Of a stretch of 64,000 nt of DNA, positions 29,725-38,745 are shown piece by piece. The translations under genes were made by a program, and so were the position numbers. The first letter of the stretch is position 1, and the number at the start of each line of letters is the position of its first letter. A model generated the notes under the pieces. The model was not told the origin of the DNA and searched no databases. It was given only the letters and a program-made list of their open reading frames with translations. Source of the stretch: an uncultured Prevotellaceae bacterium (GTDB lineage: Bacteria; Bacteroidota; Bacteroidia; Bacteroidales; Bacteroidaceae); contig CAMIYC010000001.1 in NCBI GenBank assembly GCA_946402905.1, positions 1 to 64,000 of the forward strand, read 5' to 3'.

Positions 29725-30996
29725 CTATTCTTCCCATATTATCAATTCTCGATCAAGCGGAATGGAATATTGAGAGCCGCGCTCACCTGTTATGATGTAG
29801 TTGTTGGCCAGATGCGCGTCAAATTTCTCAACAAACGCCTTTCTGATACGGGCGATATTCTCATTCAGTGCATTTCCGAGCGGATTGACAACCTTAGTGA
29901 TGGTGAGGTTGAGCCTGGCTTCGTCAGTATTGGGGCGTAGCTGCTTATATATATTGAGAAGTTCGTTGTAATAATCTTGCATGTGTTTGTAGATAATCCC
30001 TTCAGGATAGCGTAGGTACAGAAAATAGATAGCCTTGGGCAAAGCACCCATTTCTATCTCCATATCATTGTAGTCGGGCAGGAAAATGCGATAGTCGGGA
30101 GTGATGGCCATACGAGACAACGGTTCCTGTTTGTCGATAAACTCATGTATTGCCATCAACGAAACACCTGCAAGTCTTAGTTTCTGAACGGTCGTGCCAA
30201 GCTCACACAGCACTTTTGCTGTCTCAATCAGGCTTTGTTCTTCGGCTTTTTCTTCCTCAGCCTTCTCTTGGACTTCATAGTCATCCGACGTTTCAAGAAA
30301 TGCGTCTTCATCCTTACTAAACCGCCTTAAAATACGGCCCAGCATTCCCGTATGACTACTGGATTTCGTGGACTTGCGTTTAGCCCATCTTTCTCTCTTA
30401 GATCGCTCTCCTTCAAAAGCCGAAGGTGATTCGGAAGGATAATACATCGGTCCCCTATAGGCATTGGAATCTTTATCTATATCCAAACATGCTGAAGAGC
30501 ATTGCCTCGTTTGAGCCTGGCTACGCAACATTTCATAGAAAAAAGCCTCACGAGTCTCCTCTACTAAGCGTATCAGGTCTTCAATGGATTCCGATTTGGT
30601 GAGATCTATGTCCGACAGCTGCACATGCAAGAATCTGTCTTGTCCACCATATCCATCCTCAATAGCCTCGAAAATAAGAGAAGGCTTCAGGTTCTTCCGC
30701 GTGTTAGCATCAGATATGTACGGAACAAAAGCATTACTCCGAACTTCTGAAAAAAGGTGTTTTGGGGAAAGGTAAGGAGCATAGTATCTTACTTTTGCTT
30801 CGACATCATGTTCCCTTAGCAAGAATGGCAGGTAGTAGAAATCCATACCTATATGGGCAAACTTGGATTTCAAATCAAAATAGTTGCTGCGAATGAAGTC
30901 ATTCGCATCTGTATCATAGTCTTTCTCGATATAAAAGACCTGATTGAGGACCGGACGGAAAGGTAATTCCTTAAATAGGATCTCGTTTACTGCCAT
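29725..30996 (-). CDS. Uncharacterised partner of the vWA protein
   Basis: 423 residues without a recognised enzyme motif. It begins VNEILFKELPFRPVLNQVFY. The middle (about 165-245) is charged and low in complexity, with KRERWAKRKS and HTGMLGRILRRFSK, then a Glu/Ala-rich run. The end is helical and finishes ITGERGSQYSIPLDRELIIW; the spacing of RIRKAFVEKFDAHLANNYII recalls a winged helix, but this is weak. It lies 61 bases downstream of a vWA-domain gene on the same strand. Its short amphipathic MLGRILRRF resembles the WLGKLFGK end of that protein, hinting at a shared binding site. Function unknown. Confidence 0.7.
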   Translation of the reverse strand: MAVNEILFKELPFRPVLNQVFYIEKDYDTDANDFIRSNYFDLKSKFAHIGMDFYYLPFLLREHDVEAKVRYYAPYLSPKHLFSEVRSNAFVPYISDANTRKNLKPSLIFEAIEDGYGGQDRFLHVQLSDIDLTKSESIEDLIRLVEETREAFFYEMLRSQAQTRQCSSACLDIDKDSNAYRGPMYYPSESPSAFEGERSKRERWAKRKSTKSSSHTGMLGRILRRFSKDEDAFLETSDDYEVQEKAEEEKAEEQSLIETAKVLCELGTTVQKLRLAGVSLMAIHEFIDKQEPLSRMAITPDYRIFLPDYNDMEIEMGALPKAIYFLYLRYPEGIIYKHMQDYYNELLNIYKQLRPNTDEARLNLTITKVVNPLGNALNENIARIRKAFVEKFDAHLANNYIITGERGSQYSIPLDRELIIWEE

Positions 30997-31057
30997 TCAT
31001 TATTTTTGTTTATGCACTGGCAAGTGAGTCCCTGCCAGTGCCGTGATTATGATATTA

Positions 31058-31777
31058 CTACTTTCCAAATAGCTTACCCAACCAACCTTTCTTCTTCGGT
31101 TCTGAAGATGGTGCTGCGGTTGCTTCGTCGTCATCTGCAAAATAGTCGTTTGTCTCGACCATTGACGCACATGGGGATGCCATATCACAGCAGAGCTTAC
31201 TGTAGAACTTGCTACGGCTACGACGTTCCTTTGCGAACATGGCTTGCGTATCTTCCGCATTTGCAGAGAAACGGAGCGAGTTCTGTACGCCAATTTCTCC
31301 AGCTACTTTCTCCACATCCTGATCTGCACCGATATAGGTGAACGTCCATCCCATCTGACGGAGTTCCTGAACAAGTGACTTTATCTGGTGACCGCTCCAT
31401 GTGCGTGATGAATTTTCATAGCCATCGGTGATGACTGTGACAAGAACGCGGTCGCCATGAGTGACCTTCTGCTGCAGTTCGCTAATACACGTACCCATAG
31501 CGTCATAGAGAGCTGTACATCCAAGCAGGGGATAGTCTTCTTTGGTGATGTCACGTGCTTCAGCAATAGGCTTTGCAGAATAGATGCGGTTGAGGAAATG
31601 CTCTCCAGCACTGAACGAAGCCAGCGTGACATATTGCTGCAGCTCTGGATGTTCTTTCTGTGCCATACGGATAGTGGCGAGAGTTTCGTTTACACCAGTG
31701 AGTGCCTGGGTGTAGATGGTTTCCATTGACCCTGAAGCGTCAAGGATAATGAGGTTGTAGATTTTCTGAGTTTCCAT
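31058..31777 (-). CDS. von Willebrand factor A domain protein
   Basis: A 239-residue cytoplasmic vWA protein. The metal-ion-dependent adhesion site is LDASGSMETIY near residue 13, with TALYDAMG (Thr of the second motif) and TVITDGYENSS (Asp of the third). The layout resembles TerY-type vWA proteins of stress and defence islands. The C-terminus is an acidic then basic tail ending EPKKKGWLGKLFGK, likely a short binding motif. No signal peptide is present. A TAACTTTG promoter lies 44 bases upstream. It is the first gene of a two-gene operon with the unknown 423-residue protein. Confidence 0.88.
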   Translation of the reverse strand: METQKIYNLIILDASGSMETIYTQALTGVNETLATIRMAQKEHPELQQYVTLASFSAGEHFLNRIYSAKPIAEARDITKEDYPLLGCTALYDAMGTCISELQQKVTHGDRVLVTVITDGYENSSRTWSGHQIKSLVQELRQMGWTFTYIGADQDVEKVAGEIGVQNSLRFSANAEDTQAMFAKERRSRSKFYSKLCCDMASPCASMVETNDYFADDDEATAAPSSEPKKKGWLGKLFGK

Positions 31778-31820
31778 ACTTGTGAATATTAAATGTTGAA
31801 CTTCTTGTCATTTGACGGTG

Positions 31821-31828
31821 CAAAGTTA
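31821..31828 (-). promoter_or_regulatory. Promoter -7 element of the vWA operon
   Basis: TAACTTTG on the minus strand, an exact TAnnTTTG match with a leader of about 40 bases. Confidence 0.5.
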
Positions 31829-31940
31829 AGTAGCTTTCACCGCCACTCCAAGAAAAAACATTTTGCAAGACTTGCAAAACAGGAGTCTTCCACTTCCTGC
31901 TGCTTGGCTGCTACTCAGTCATAGTTCGTCTTGAGGGTCG

Positions 31941-32135
31941 CTTCTATATAACTAAGCTGTTATTTCACTACTTTGCCTGGGAACGCGGGCGTCCCCAGAG
32001 TTGACTGCGCTCAAAATCTTTCAAAATCGAATATAAAATCTTTCACTTTGCTTCTATTTTGGTCAATTTTAAAATCAATTTTGTTTGATTTTGAGGCCGA
32101 CAGACCGACCTTTGAAGGATGTCCGAGTAATTACC
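31941..32135 (+). repeat. Composite of dispersed intergenic repeats
   Basis: The first part (31941-32003, from CTTCTATATAACTAAGCTGT to AGAGTTGACT) recurs almost exactly at 47343-47446, where it contains an extra hairpin arm. The second part (32006-32100) matches the reverse complement of 35785-35868. The end (32076-32135, TTTGTTTGATTTTGAGGCCG and on) recurs at 43578-43636. The whole 535-base gap before the next gene is therefore mostly repeat DNA; no gene was found in it. Confidence 0.7.
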
Positions 32136-32312
32136 AGAGAGTATTTCAGCGCATAAAATTACAAAAAAAAGATGAAACCGCAAGTTTTGCGCCTCTTTTT
32201 TGCTTGATCAAGCCTGTTAAGAAATAATCATTCTTTTCCCACAAATTCTTTTCTCTTTGAAAAAAAATACCTATCTTTACGCACTCTTTATCTGATACCA
32301 AACAAAAAATAT

Positions 32313-34034
32313 ATGAAAAAACTATTATTCTTCGCTACTATTGTCATTCTGACTCTATGCCAATGTGCTGAACAGAAGAGCGGTGATGAAACCACGAAAA
32401 TCGATCCTCCACATCTGGAGAAGCGGGGTGACGCCACCCAACTCATTGTTGAAGGCAAACCTTTCCTGGCGCTGGCCTGCGAACTGGGCAACTCCACCTC
32501 GTCAAGCCGCGAGTACATGAAGCCATACTGGGAGAAGCTGAAAAAATGCGGGGTGAACACCGTCCTGGCCGTGGTGTCCTGGGAACAGACCGAACCGGAG
32601 GAGGGTCGTTTTGACTTCTCCGTGGTCGACGACCTGCTGTCCGACGCTCGCTCCCATGACATGAAACTGGTCTTGTTGTGGTTCGGCAGCTGGAAAAACG
32701 GCATCACCAGTTACACCCCCAAGTGGGTGAAGTCAGACACCCGCCGTTTCCCACTTGCCATGACACCGGAGGGCAAGCCGCTGCCCATCCTCTCCACACT
32801 GGGTGAGGAGACCTGCACAGCCGACAGTAAGGCCTTTGCTGCCCTGATGCGCCATCTGAAATCCGTCGACGCTCACCAGCAGACCGTCATCATGATCCAG
32901 ATGGAGAATGAGGTGGGGCTCCACGGCCATCCGCGCGACTACGGTCCATTGGCCGAAAAGGCGTATCATAGCCAGGTGCCTACGGCACTCATCGACTGGC
33001 TGAAGGCGCACAAAGACAGTCTGCTGCCAGAGACCACCAGTGCATGGCAGGCCAATGGCTTCAAGACTTCCGGCACGTGGGAAGAGGTGTTCGGCAAGAA
33101 TGACCGCACAGCAGAGCTTTTCATGGCATGGCACTATGCGTCGTATATGGACCGCATCACGAAGGCAGGCAAGGCAGAATATACGCTGCCCACATTCGTC
33201 AACGCGTGGATCGTACAGCCAGAGGACACCCGGCCCGGAAACTATCCCTCCGGCGGCCCGCAGGCTCAGAACCATGATGTATGGCGTGCAGCAGCCCCGC
33301 ATATCGACTTCCTCTCTCCCGACATCTACCTGGATAATTTTCCGCAGATCCTGGGGCTTTACGCCCGTAGCGGCAACCCGCTTTTCATCCCTGAGTCCCG
33401 ATCGCGGCAGAACGGTGCTGCCAATGCCGCCTATGCCATAGGCGCCATGAATGCCATGGGATACTCCCCTTTCGGTTTTGAACGCGACTGTGACAGCGAG
33501 GAGAATGCCCTGTTTGCTCAGTTTTATGAGAAAACCGGCAAGGTGGCCGACATCATCCTCACGGCACAGGCTCAGAATGCCATCGGTGCGGCATGGCTGA
33601 AGGGCGACCACCCGCAACGTGTGAAAGATGAAATCGTGCTGGGGGACGTGCGTATCCTCTGCGAACTGGTGTCGAGCGGCACGAGAAACGGCGGTGCTCC
33701 CCAGCTGACGGGCGGCAGTTATGACCCTGAGGCATCGGGATATGTGATTGCCGTCAAGCAAAAGGAGGGCTTCCTCTTCCTGGGTTCCAATGCGAGGGTC
33801 ACGTTCCTCCCCGCAGATGGTAAGGGGTATGTGGGTCTGGCAAAGGTCACGGAAGGAGACTTTGACAAGAGAGGCAACTGGAAAGAAGGACGCTGGCTCA
33901 ATGGTGATGAGATACAGTTGCGTTACGACCTGCTCCATGCCACGGAGGAGGGTTTCTCCGGTCAGGGCCTCAATTTCGGCAAGCCTGAACCGGCATTCCT
34001 GAAAGTAGAACTGTTCCGTTATGACAGCAACTAA
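32313..34034 (+). CDS. Lipoprotein GH35/GH42-like beta-galactosidase (DUF5597 type)
   Basis: 573 residues. A lipoprotein signal peptide (MKKLLFFATIVILTLCQCAE, with a Cys lipobox) places it on the cell envelope. The TIM barrel shows VNTVLAVVSWEQTEPEEG, a clan-A pattern; the general acid/base is Glu200 in QMENEVG and the likely nucleophile is Glu361 in LFIPESR. The C-terminal part resembles the DUF5597 domain attached to such enzymes in Bacteroidota. It is followed 16 bases later by a pectinesterase, so the pair probably acts on galactose-containing pectin, though the exact glycan is inferred. No SusC/D pair is adjacent. Confidence 0.85.
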   Translation: MKKLLFFATIVILTLCQCAEQKSGDETTKIDPPHLEKRGDATQLIVEGKPFLALACELGNSTSSSREYMKPYWEKLKKCGVNTVLAVVSWEQTEPEEGRFDFSVVDDLLSDARSHDMKLVLLWFGSWKNGITSYTPKWVKSDTRRFPLAMTPEGKPLPILSTLGEETCTADSKAFAALMRHLKSVDAHQQTVIMIQMENEVGLHGHPRDYGPLAEKAYHSQVPTALIDWLKAHKDSLLPETTSAWQANGFKTSGTWEEVFGKNDRTAELFMAWHYASYMDRITKAGKAEYTLPTFVNAWIVQPEDTRPGNYPSGGPQAQNHDVWRAAAPHIDFLSPDIYLDNFPQILGLYARSGNPLFIPESRSRQNGAANAAYAIGAMNAMGYSPFGFERDCDSEENALFAQFYEKTGKVADIILTAQAQNAIGAAWLKGDHPQRVKDEIVLGDVRILCELVSSGTRNGGAPQLTGGSYDPEASGYVIAVKQKEGFLFLGSNARVTFLPADGKGYVGLAKVTEGDFDKRGNWKEGRWLNGDEIQLRYDLLHATEEGFSGQGLNFGKPEPAFLKVELFRYDSN

Positions 34035-34050
34035 TTCAATTATTACGATT

Positions 34051-35556
34051 ATGAAGAAGATTACACGTACTTTAACCCTGGTCCTGCTCTCAGTAGCGGC
34101 TCTTTCCGGCCAGGCACAGAACAAGATAGTGAAAATGCAGCCGGACAACGGTGCGACCCATGTGAACATAGACACTCATCTGACACTGACGTTGAGCCAG
34201 GACGTAGTGCTGGGCCAGCGGGGATACATCTCTGTTTATGACAAGAAGTCGGGCAAGTTGGTCGACCGGCTGGACATGAGCATTCCTGCGGGTCCCACCA
34301 AGAGCCAGCCCAACAATCCCCTGGCCACATATACGCCTGTGCCCTACCAATACCGCTCTCAGCACATCACCAACCGCAACACCAAGGCCGGCACGCCCTC
34401 GGGGGTCAACGCATGGGACAAGAGCCGCTATCAGCTTGACATCATCGGTGGATTCTCAGACGGATTTCATTTCTATCCTCTAATGACCAGTGGCCGGAGC
34501 ATGACCATATACCTGCACCATAACATGCTGGAGTATGGCCATGAATACTACGTGACGATAGACAAAGGCGTGGTCGATGGCTTCGGCGGTGTCAAGGGCA
34601 AGAATGGATGGACATTCAAGACCAAGGACAAAGCCCCCGGCCCGCAACAGCGTACGCTCACCGTCGCAGCCGACGGCAGCGGTGATTTCTCTACCGTTCA
34701 AGGGGCGATGGACCATATCCCCGACTCTGTGGCCTCTGAGCAAGACCGCTACCACGTACTGGTGAAAAACGGTGACTATCAGGAGCTGGTCTATTTCCGC
34801 AACAAGCGGTTCGTGACCATCGAGGGGGAGTCGAGGGATGGCGTATTGATACATTATCCCAACAACGAGGTGTTCAACCCCCACCCCGCCGACATCAAAA
34901 CCAATGAGCTGAAAGGTACCTTCCCGTCACGCAGGGCAGCCTTCGCCGCCGACAACTGCAGTGACCTGATATTCCGCAACCTCACGGTGAAGACGGACTG
35001 TAAAGGACAGGCAGAGGGACTGCTCGTCAATGGCGAAAGGCTCTTCTTTGACAATGTCCATGTCATCGGCGACGGCGACGCTCTGCAGGCCAACGGCAGT
35101 TGCTACTGGTATAACTGCTGTGTCGAAGGCGGTGGAGACACCATCCTGGGACGAGGACCATCTTTCTTCAACCACTGCACGATCGTCAGCTACGGAGCAT
35201 TTATGTGGATACGAAACACGGAAGAAAACCATGGCAATGTCTTTGTCGACTGTCATTTCAAAGGGCTTTCAGAGTATGCCGAGATTGGCCGGCTTCCTGA
35301 CAACAAGGGCAAGAATTATCCTCATGCCGAATGTGTGCTGCTCAACTGTACGCTGGAGAATATCCCCGCCGCGGGCTGGGGCAAGATAGACGACAGCGCC
35401 AAGTCGGCCGTCATCCTGGAATTCAACAGCCACGACACTACAGGCCGCCCGGCAGACATCTCCGGCCGTCATCCGCTGATGCGCCAGCTGGACCCTGTGC
35501 GCGACGCTGAGCTCATCGGAAAATATTCTGACAGCAAATGGGTCTTGGGGTGGTAG
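34051..35556 (+). CDS. Exported pectinesterase (CE8)
   Basis: 501 residues from the ATG at 34051, which opens a signal peptide (MKKITRTLTLVLLSVAALSG). An earlier in-frame ATG at 34021 would overlap the preceding gene and spoil the signal peptide. An Ig-like N-terminal domain (about 20-200) precedes the right-handed beta-helix, starting TVAADGSGDFSTVQGAMDHI. Catalytic landmarks are KGQAEGLLVNGERLFFDNV, GGGDTILG (Asp363) and GAFMWIRNTEENHG; an Arg in EIGRLPDN is a plausible substrate contact. The motifs diverge from plant enzymes. It would de-esterify methylated pectin alongside the upstream glycosidase. Confidence 0.87.
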   Translation: MKKITRTLTLVLLSVAALSGQAQNKIVKMQPDNGATHVNIDTHLTLTLSQDVVLGQRGYISVYDKKSGKLVDRLDMSIPAGPTKSQPNNPLATYTPVPYQYRSQHITNRNTKAGTPSGVNAWDKSRYQLDIIGGFSDGFHFYPLMTSGRSMTIYLHHNMLEYGHEYYVTIDKGVVDGFGGVKGKNGWTFKTKDKAPGPQQRTLTVAADGSGDFSTVQGAMDHIPDSVASEQDRYHVLVKNGDYQELVYFRNKRFVTIEGESRDGVLIHYPNNEVFNPHPADIKTNELKGTFPSRRAAFAADNCSDLIFRNLTVKTDCKGQAEGLLVNGERLFFDNVHVIGDGDALQANGSCYWYNCCVEGGGDTILGRGPSFFNHCTIVSYGAFMWIRNTEENHGNVFVDCHFKGLSEYAEIGRLPDNKGKNYPHAECVLLNCTLENIPAAGWGKIDDSAKSAVILEFNSHDTTGRPADISGRHPLMRQLDPVRDAELIGKYSDSKWVLGW

Positions 35557-35577
35557 TTGAAGAACTATAATCCGAAA

Positions 35578-35765
35578 GATTTTATCAAGAATTAGAGAAT
35601 TTAAGAATTATAGTTACCAAAGGGACTGATCTCGAGGAGAATTCTTTGATAGATTGTTCAATATTTTTTATCAAGAATTAGAGAATTTAAGAATTATCAT
35701 CAAGCCTACAAAGCCCATCAAGCCCATCAAGCCCATCAAGCCCATCAAGCCCACAAGCCCACAAG
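35578..35765 (+). repeat. Two array-type repeat units plus short CCCATCAAG tandem
   Basis: Two units beginning TATCAAGAATTAGAGAATTT (at 35583 and 35669) match the units of the large array at 42.7-43.6 kb, including the TAGTTACCAAAGGG core. They run into a tandem of about five CCCATCAAG-like 9-mers at about 35707-35760. Confidence 0.75.
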
Positions 35766-35784
35766 AGCACAATCCGCCCGAGCA

Positions 35785-35868
35785 CAAATCAAACATAATT
35801 GATAGTAAAATCTACTAAAATAGATGCAAAGTGAAGATTTTATATTAGATCTTGAAAGATTTTGAGCG
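35785..35868 (-). repeat. Inverted copy of the 32.0 kb dispersed repeat
   Basis: On the minus strand it reads CGCTCAAAATCTTTCAAGAT and continues as a close match to 32008-32090 (TTCACTTTGCATCTATTTTA and on). Together with the 32.0 kb copy it flanks the glycosidase-pectinesterase pair in inverted orientation. Confidence 0.65.
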
Positions 35869-35911
35869 TAATGGCCCTATACAAATATTGGGTCGGCAGA
35901 TGAAATGCCAT

Positions 35912-35946
35912 AAAAAAACCACAGTCCCAGTGTATGAGATTGTGGT
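35912..35946 (-). terminator. Intrinsic terminator after the 32-residue gene
   Basis: On the minus strand ACCACA and TGTGGT arms, extended by TC/GA pairs, are followed by seven T residues. It ends a short transcript that starts near 36167. Confidence 0.65.
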
Positions 35947-36032
35947 GATGAAGGAGCCATTTCCTCGTTGGGAAATGATGCTCTTTCAAGTGTATGCGGC
36001 AGGATGAATGCCGCTGGGCAAAATGATGTTGT

Positions 36033-36131
36033 CTATTTTACTTCTAAGTTATCGTGACGAGTCATCCATACACAGAAAAAGTAACTTACCACACTCATTG
36101 CCACGATTGAAATAATACCTGTTGTGCTCAT
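36033..36131 (-). CDS. Putative 32-residue membrane peptide
   Basis: An ATG-started frame of 32 codons reading MSTTGIISIVAMSVVSYFFC then VWMTRHDNLEVK: a single hydrophobic helix with a polar, charged C-terminus. It is preceded by a TAATTTTG promoter (36174-36181, about 43 bases before the ATG) and followed by a hairpin (GCGGCA/TGCCGC near 36001) and an intrinsic terminator at 35912-35946, so it looks like an independent monocistronic unit. It is too short to assign a family. It sits in the gap before the lysR-arginine block, transcribed away from it. Confidence 0.55.
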   Translation of the reverse strand: MSTTGIISIVAMSVVSYFFCVWMTRHDNLEVK

Positions 36132-36173
36132 ATCTCTTATTGTTTGAAATTTATTATGTCTGAATTGACGATG

Positions 36174-36181
36174 CAAAATTA
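36174..36181 (-). promoter_or_regulatory. Promoter -7 element of the 32-residue gene
   Basis: TAATTTTG on the minus strand followed by GC, an exact match to TAnnTTTG in otherwise non-coding DNA. Confidence 0.55.
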
Positions 36182-36253
36182 CTGCCGTTTGGGCACTTTT
36201 ACAATCAATGGTTATGAAATATACGACATCCTACACCACAGGAAAACCGAATC

Positions 36254-36280
36254 GCTGCTATCGACGTTATCGATAGCAGC
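36254..36280. promoter_or_regulatory. Perfect palindrome upstream of lysR, candidate operator
   Basis: GCTGCTATCGA, five-base spacer CGTTA, TCGATAGCAGC: 11-base arms with no mismatch, 72 bases before the lysR ATG. It is not followed by a T-run, so it is a better operator than terminator candidate; LysR proteins commonly bind inverted repeats near their own promoters. Confidence 0.55.
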
Positions 36281-36351
36281 ATCGGTATTTCAGCAAAATC
36301 ATTGATAGACATTTGGTTTTTACAAAGAAAAGCTGTTACTTTGCACTTGAT

Positions 36352-37266
36352 ATGGAACTTAGACAACTGAAATATTTCGTCAAGCTTGCCGAGACGCTCA
36401 ATTTCTCGACGGCCTCCAAGGAACTGTTCATCAGCCAGAGCACCCTCTCACACCAGATTCTGCAGTTGGAGAATGAACTGCAGCAACCATTGTTTCAGAG
36501 AAACAGTCATGAGGTGACGCTCACGGAGGCGGGACTGGAACTTTTGCCCCTTGCCAAGGAGACGCTCCATTCCGCAGACAACTGTCTGCAAAGGCTCGAG
36601 GAACTGAAAGACCTGGAAGGCGGAGAGCTGAACATCGGGGTCACCTTCTCCTTCGCCAGTATCATGGCCGAGACCGTCACCGTCTTTCTGCGTAAGCATC
36701 CGCATGTGAAGATGAACGTCACGCAGTCGACCATGGCCGACCTGATCGGCCGTCTTGAGAACCACGAGCTTGACTTCGTGCTTGCCTTCAAGCCCACCAC
36801 GCCCAATCCCAGACTCGACAGCCAGGTGCTGTTCCACCACCGTCTGGCAGCCATCGTGAACGACCATCATGCGCTGGCCGGGCGGTCGGCCATCACCTTC
36901 GAAGAATTGCAGAAATACGACCTCGCACTGACCAAAAAGGGCACACAGGCCCGTAGTGCCTTCGAGCGTGCCATCTCGCAAACCGACTACAACTTCCGCA
37001 TCAAGGTGGAGATGAACACCGTCTACCTGTTGTTCAGGCTGATACGCGAGTCCAACTACGTGACCCTGTTGAGCGAGAGCACGGTGGTGGCTGAAGAAGG
37101 TCTGAAAGCCATCCCCATCACCGACACCGACACACCTGACAAACAGATGCACGGCTGCATCCACCAGCTGAAGAATACCTACGTGAAAAGAGCCGCACGC
37201 GAGTTCTTCCGCATGCTCGGCGAAAGCAACTCCATTCTCTTCCACCAGGAATATGCGAAGGGCTGA
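36352..37266 (+). CDS. LysR-family transcriptional regulator
   Basis: 304 residues from the ATG at 36352. The frame is open 13 codons upstream with a TTG, but family alignment begins MELRQLKYFVKLAETLNFST. The N-terminal helix-turn-helix is clear (ASKELFISQSTLSHQILQLE) and a LysR effector domain follows (LNIGVTFSFASIMAETVTVF). It precedes rocD-ctlX-pruA-arcA on the same strand with a 173-base gap that holds a promoter and a palindrome, so it probably controls arginine/ornithine catabolism. The inducer is not deducible. A palindrome upstream of its own gene suggests autoregulation. Confidence 0.9.
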   Translation: MELRQLKYFVKLAETLNFSTASKELFISQSTLSHQILQLENELQQPLFQRNSHEVTLTEAGLELLPLAKETLHSADNCLQRLEELKDLEGGELNIGVTFSFASIMAETVTVFLRKHPHVKMNVTQSTMADLIGRLENHELDFVLAFKPTTPNPRLDSQVLFHHRLAAIVNDHHALAGRSAITFEELQKYDLALTKKGTQARSAFERAISQTDYNFRIKVEMNTVYLLFRLIRESNYVTLLSESTVVAEEGLKAIPITDTDTPDKQMHGCIHQLKNTYVKRAAREFFRMLGESNSILFHQEYAKG

Positions 37267-37376
37267 CCAGATGGCCATTATATTTCAGACCTATGACATG
37301 AAAGTGAAAGATGACAACAAATAACAGATAAAATCATGACAAATCAATACATTAACATAATTTAACGGCAAATCCC

Positions 37377-37406
37377 TTGCACTTTAGTCAGATAAATGTA
37401 TTTTTG
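37377..37406 (+). promoter_or_regulatory. rocD operon promoter
   Basis: TTG at 37377-37379 and TATTTTTG at 37399-37406 with a 19-base spacer match the Bacteroidota -33/-7 promoter. The start site would fall about 30 bases before the rocD ATG. Confidence 0.65.
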
Positions 37407-37435
37407 CATAATTATTGATAAAATATTAATTATGC
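37406..37435. promoter_or_regulatory. Inverted repeat at the rocD transcription start
   Basis: GCATAATT at 37406-37413 and AATTATGC at 37428-37435, perfect 8-base arms overlapping the end of the promoter and running to just before the ATG. It could be an operator or a leader stem. Confidence 0.4.
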
Positions 37436-37439
37436 TACT

Positions 37440-38723
37440 ATGAAAACATCATCTGACAACCTTGTAACCGAAAACAAAGGCATGAATCCGTCTGCCATGC
37501 CGACTGCCAGCCAACGGTTGATGGGCTACGAAGAGCAATACGGAGCACACAACTATCATCCGCTGCCAGTAGTGCTCCACCGTGGTAAAGGCATCTATGT
37601 ATGGGATGTGGAAGGGAAAAAATATTTCGACTTTCTGTCGTCCTACTCTGCCGTCAACCAAGGTCATTGCCACCCCCGTATTGTGAAAGCGCTGAAAGAC
37701 CAGGCCGACGTGCTCTGTCTCACCTCCAGGGCTTTCTACAATGATGCCCTCTGCGAATATGAGAAATTCATGCACGAATACTTTGGCTACGACCGGGTGC
37801 TCCCTATGAACACAGGTGCCGAAGGCGTGGAGACAGCCCTGAAGCTCGCCAGGCGTTGGGGGGCCGTGAAGAAAGGCATCGCCAACGACCAGATCAAAGT
37901 GATCTGCTGCGAGGGCAACTTCCATGGCCGCACTGTGACGGTGATCACCATGAGCAACGATCCCAGTTCGTACGACAATTACGGTCCGCTTACCCCCGGT
38001 TTTATCCGTATACCCTACAACGACACCCAAGCCCTGAAAAAAGCCCTTGAGCAGTATGGCGACGATGTGTGTGCATTCATCGCCGAACCCATACAGGGAG
38101 AAGCCGGCGTATACGTGCCCGACGACGGATACCTGAAGGCCTGCTACGATCTGTGCCACGAACACAACGTGCTCTTCATCGCCGACGAGGTGCAGACAGG
38201 CATCGCCCGCACCGGGCGCATGCTCTGCTCAGAGCACGACGGTATCCGTCCCGACATCGTCATCCTCGGCAAGGCCCTGGGCGGTGGTGTGCTGCCAGTC
38301 TCGGCCTGTCTGGCCGACGACGACATCATGCTCAACATCAAGCCCGGCGAGCATGGGTCCACCTTTGGAGGATTCCCCCTGGCGGCCCGTGTGGCCATGG
38401 AAGCCCTGCGCGTGGTCAAGGACGAGCACCTCGTGGAGAATGCAGAGAAGATGGGCGAGGTGTTCCGCCGCGAAGTCAGAAAGATCGACTCGCCGTTTAT
38501 CCAGCAGGTGCGCGGCCGCGGTCTGCTCAATGCCATTGTCACCAAACCTGTCAAGGGAAAGACAGCCTGGGACATCTGCATCCGCATGATGGAGAGGGGT
38601 CTGCTTGCCAAGCCCACCCACGACCACATCATCCGCTTTGCACCGCCGCTCACCATCACAGAGGCCGAACTCATGGAAGCCATCGCCATCATCAAGGATA
38701 CGTTCGAAGAGATGGCACAGTAA
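37440..38723 (+). CDS. rocD: Ornithine aminotransferase
   Basis: A 427-residue class III PLP-dependent aminotransferase that converts ornithine and 2-oxoglutarate to glutamate 5-semialdehyde and glutamate. Family hallmarks are [52 protein letters not shown] and the PLP lysine Lys278 in ILGKALGGG, then [10 protein letters not shown] short extra N-terminus of about 20 residues precedes the usual start. It is the first enzyme gene after lysR; ctlX begins 22 bases after it. Confidence 0.96.
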   Translation: MKTSSDNLVTENKGMNPSAMPTASQRLMGYEEQYGAHNYHPLPVVLHRGKGIYVWDVEGKKYFDFLSSYSAVNQGHCHPRIVKALKDQADVLCLTSRAFYNDALCEYEKFMHEYFGYDRVLPMNTGAEGVETALKLARRWGAVKKGIANDQIKVICCEGNFHGRTVTVITMSNDPSSYDNYGPLTPGFIRIPYNDTQALKKALEQYGDDVCAFIAEPIQGEAGVYVPDDGYLKACYDLCHEHNVLFIADEVQTGIARTGRMLCSEHDGIRPDIVILGKALGGGVLPVSACLADDDIMLNIKPGEHGSTFGGFPLAARVAMEALRVVKDEHLVENAEKMGEVFRREVRKIDSPFIQQVRGRGLLNAIVTKPVKGKTAWDICIRMMERGLLAKPTHDHIIRFAPPLTITEAELMEAIAIIKDTFEEMAQ

Positions 38724-38745
38724 GCAGACTAAATACCTGAAGGCT

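Noticed and set aside
32733..34175. 480-codon minus-strand frame
   Set aside because: Antisense to the lipoprotein glycosidase and the start of the pectinesterase; no recognisable motifs.
38069..38740. Arg-rich 223-codon frame overlapping rocD
   Set aside because: Same-strand shadow with extreme Arg/His content; rocD motifs run through the whole region.
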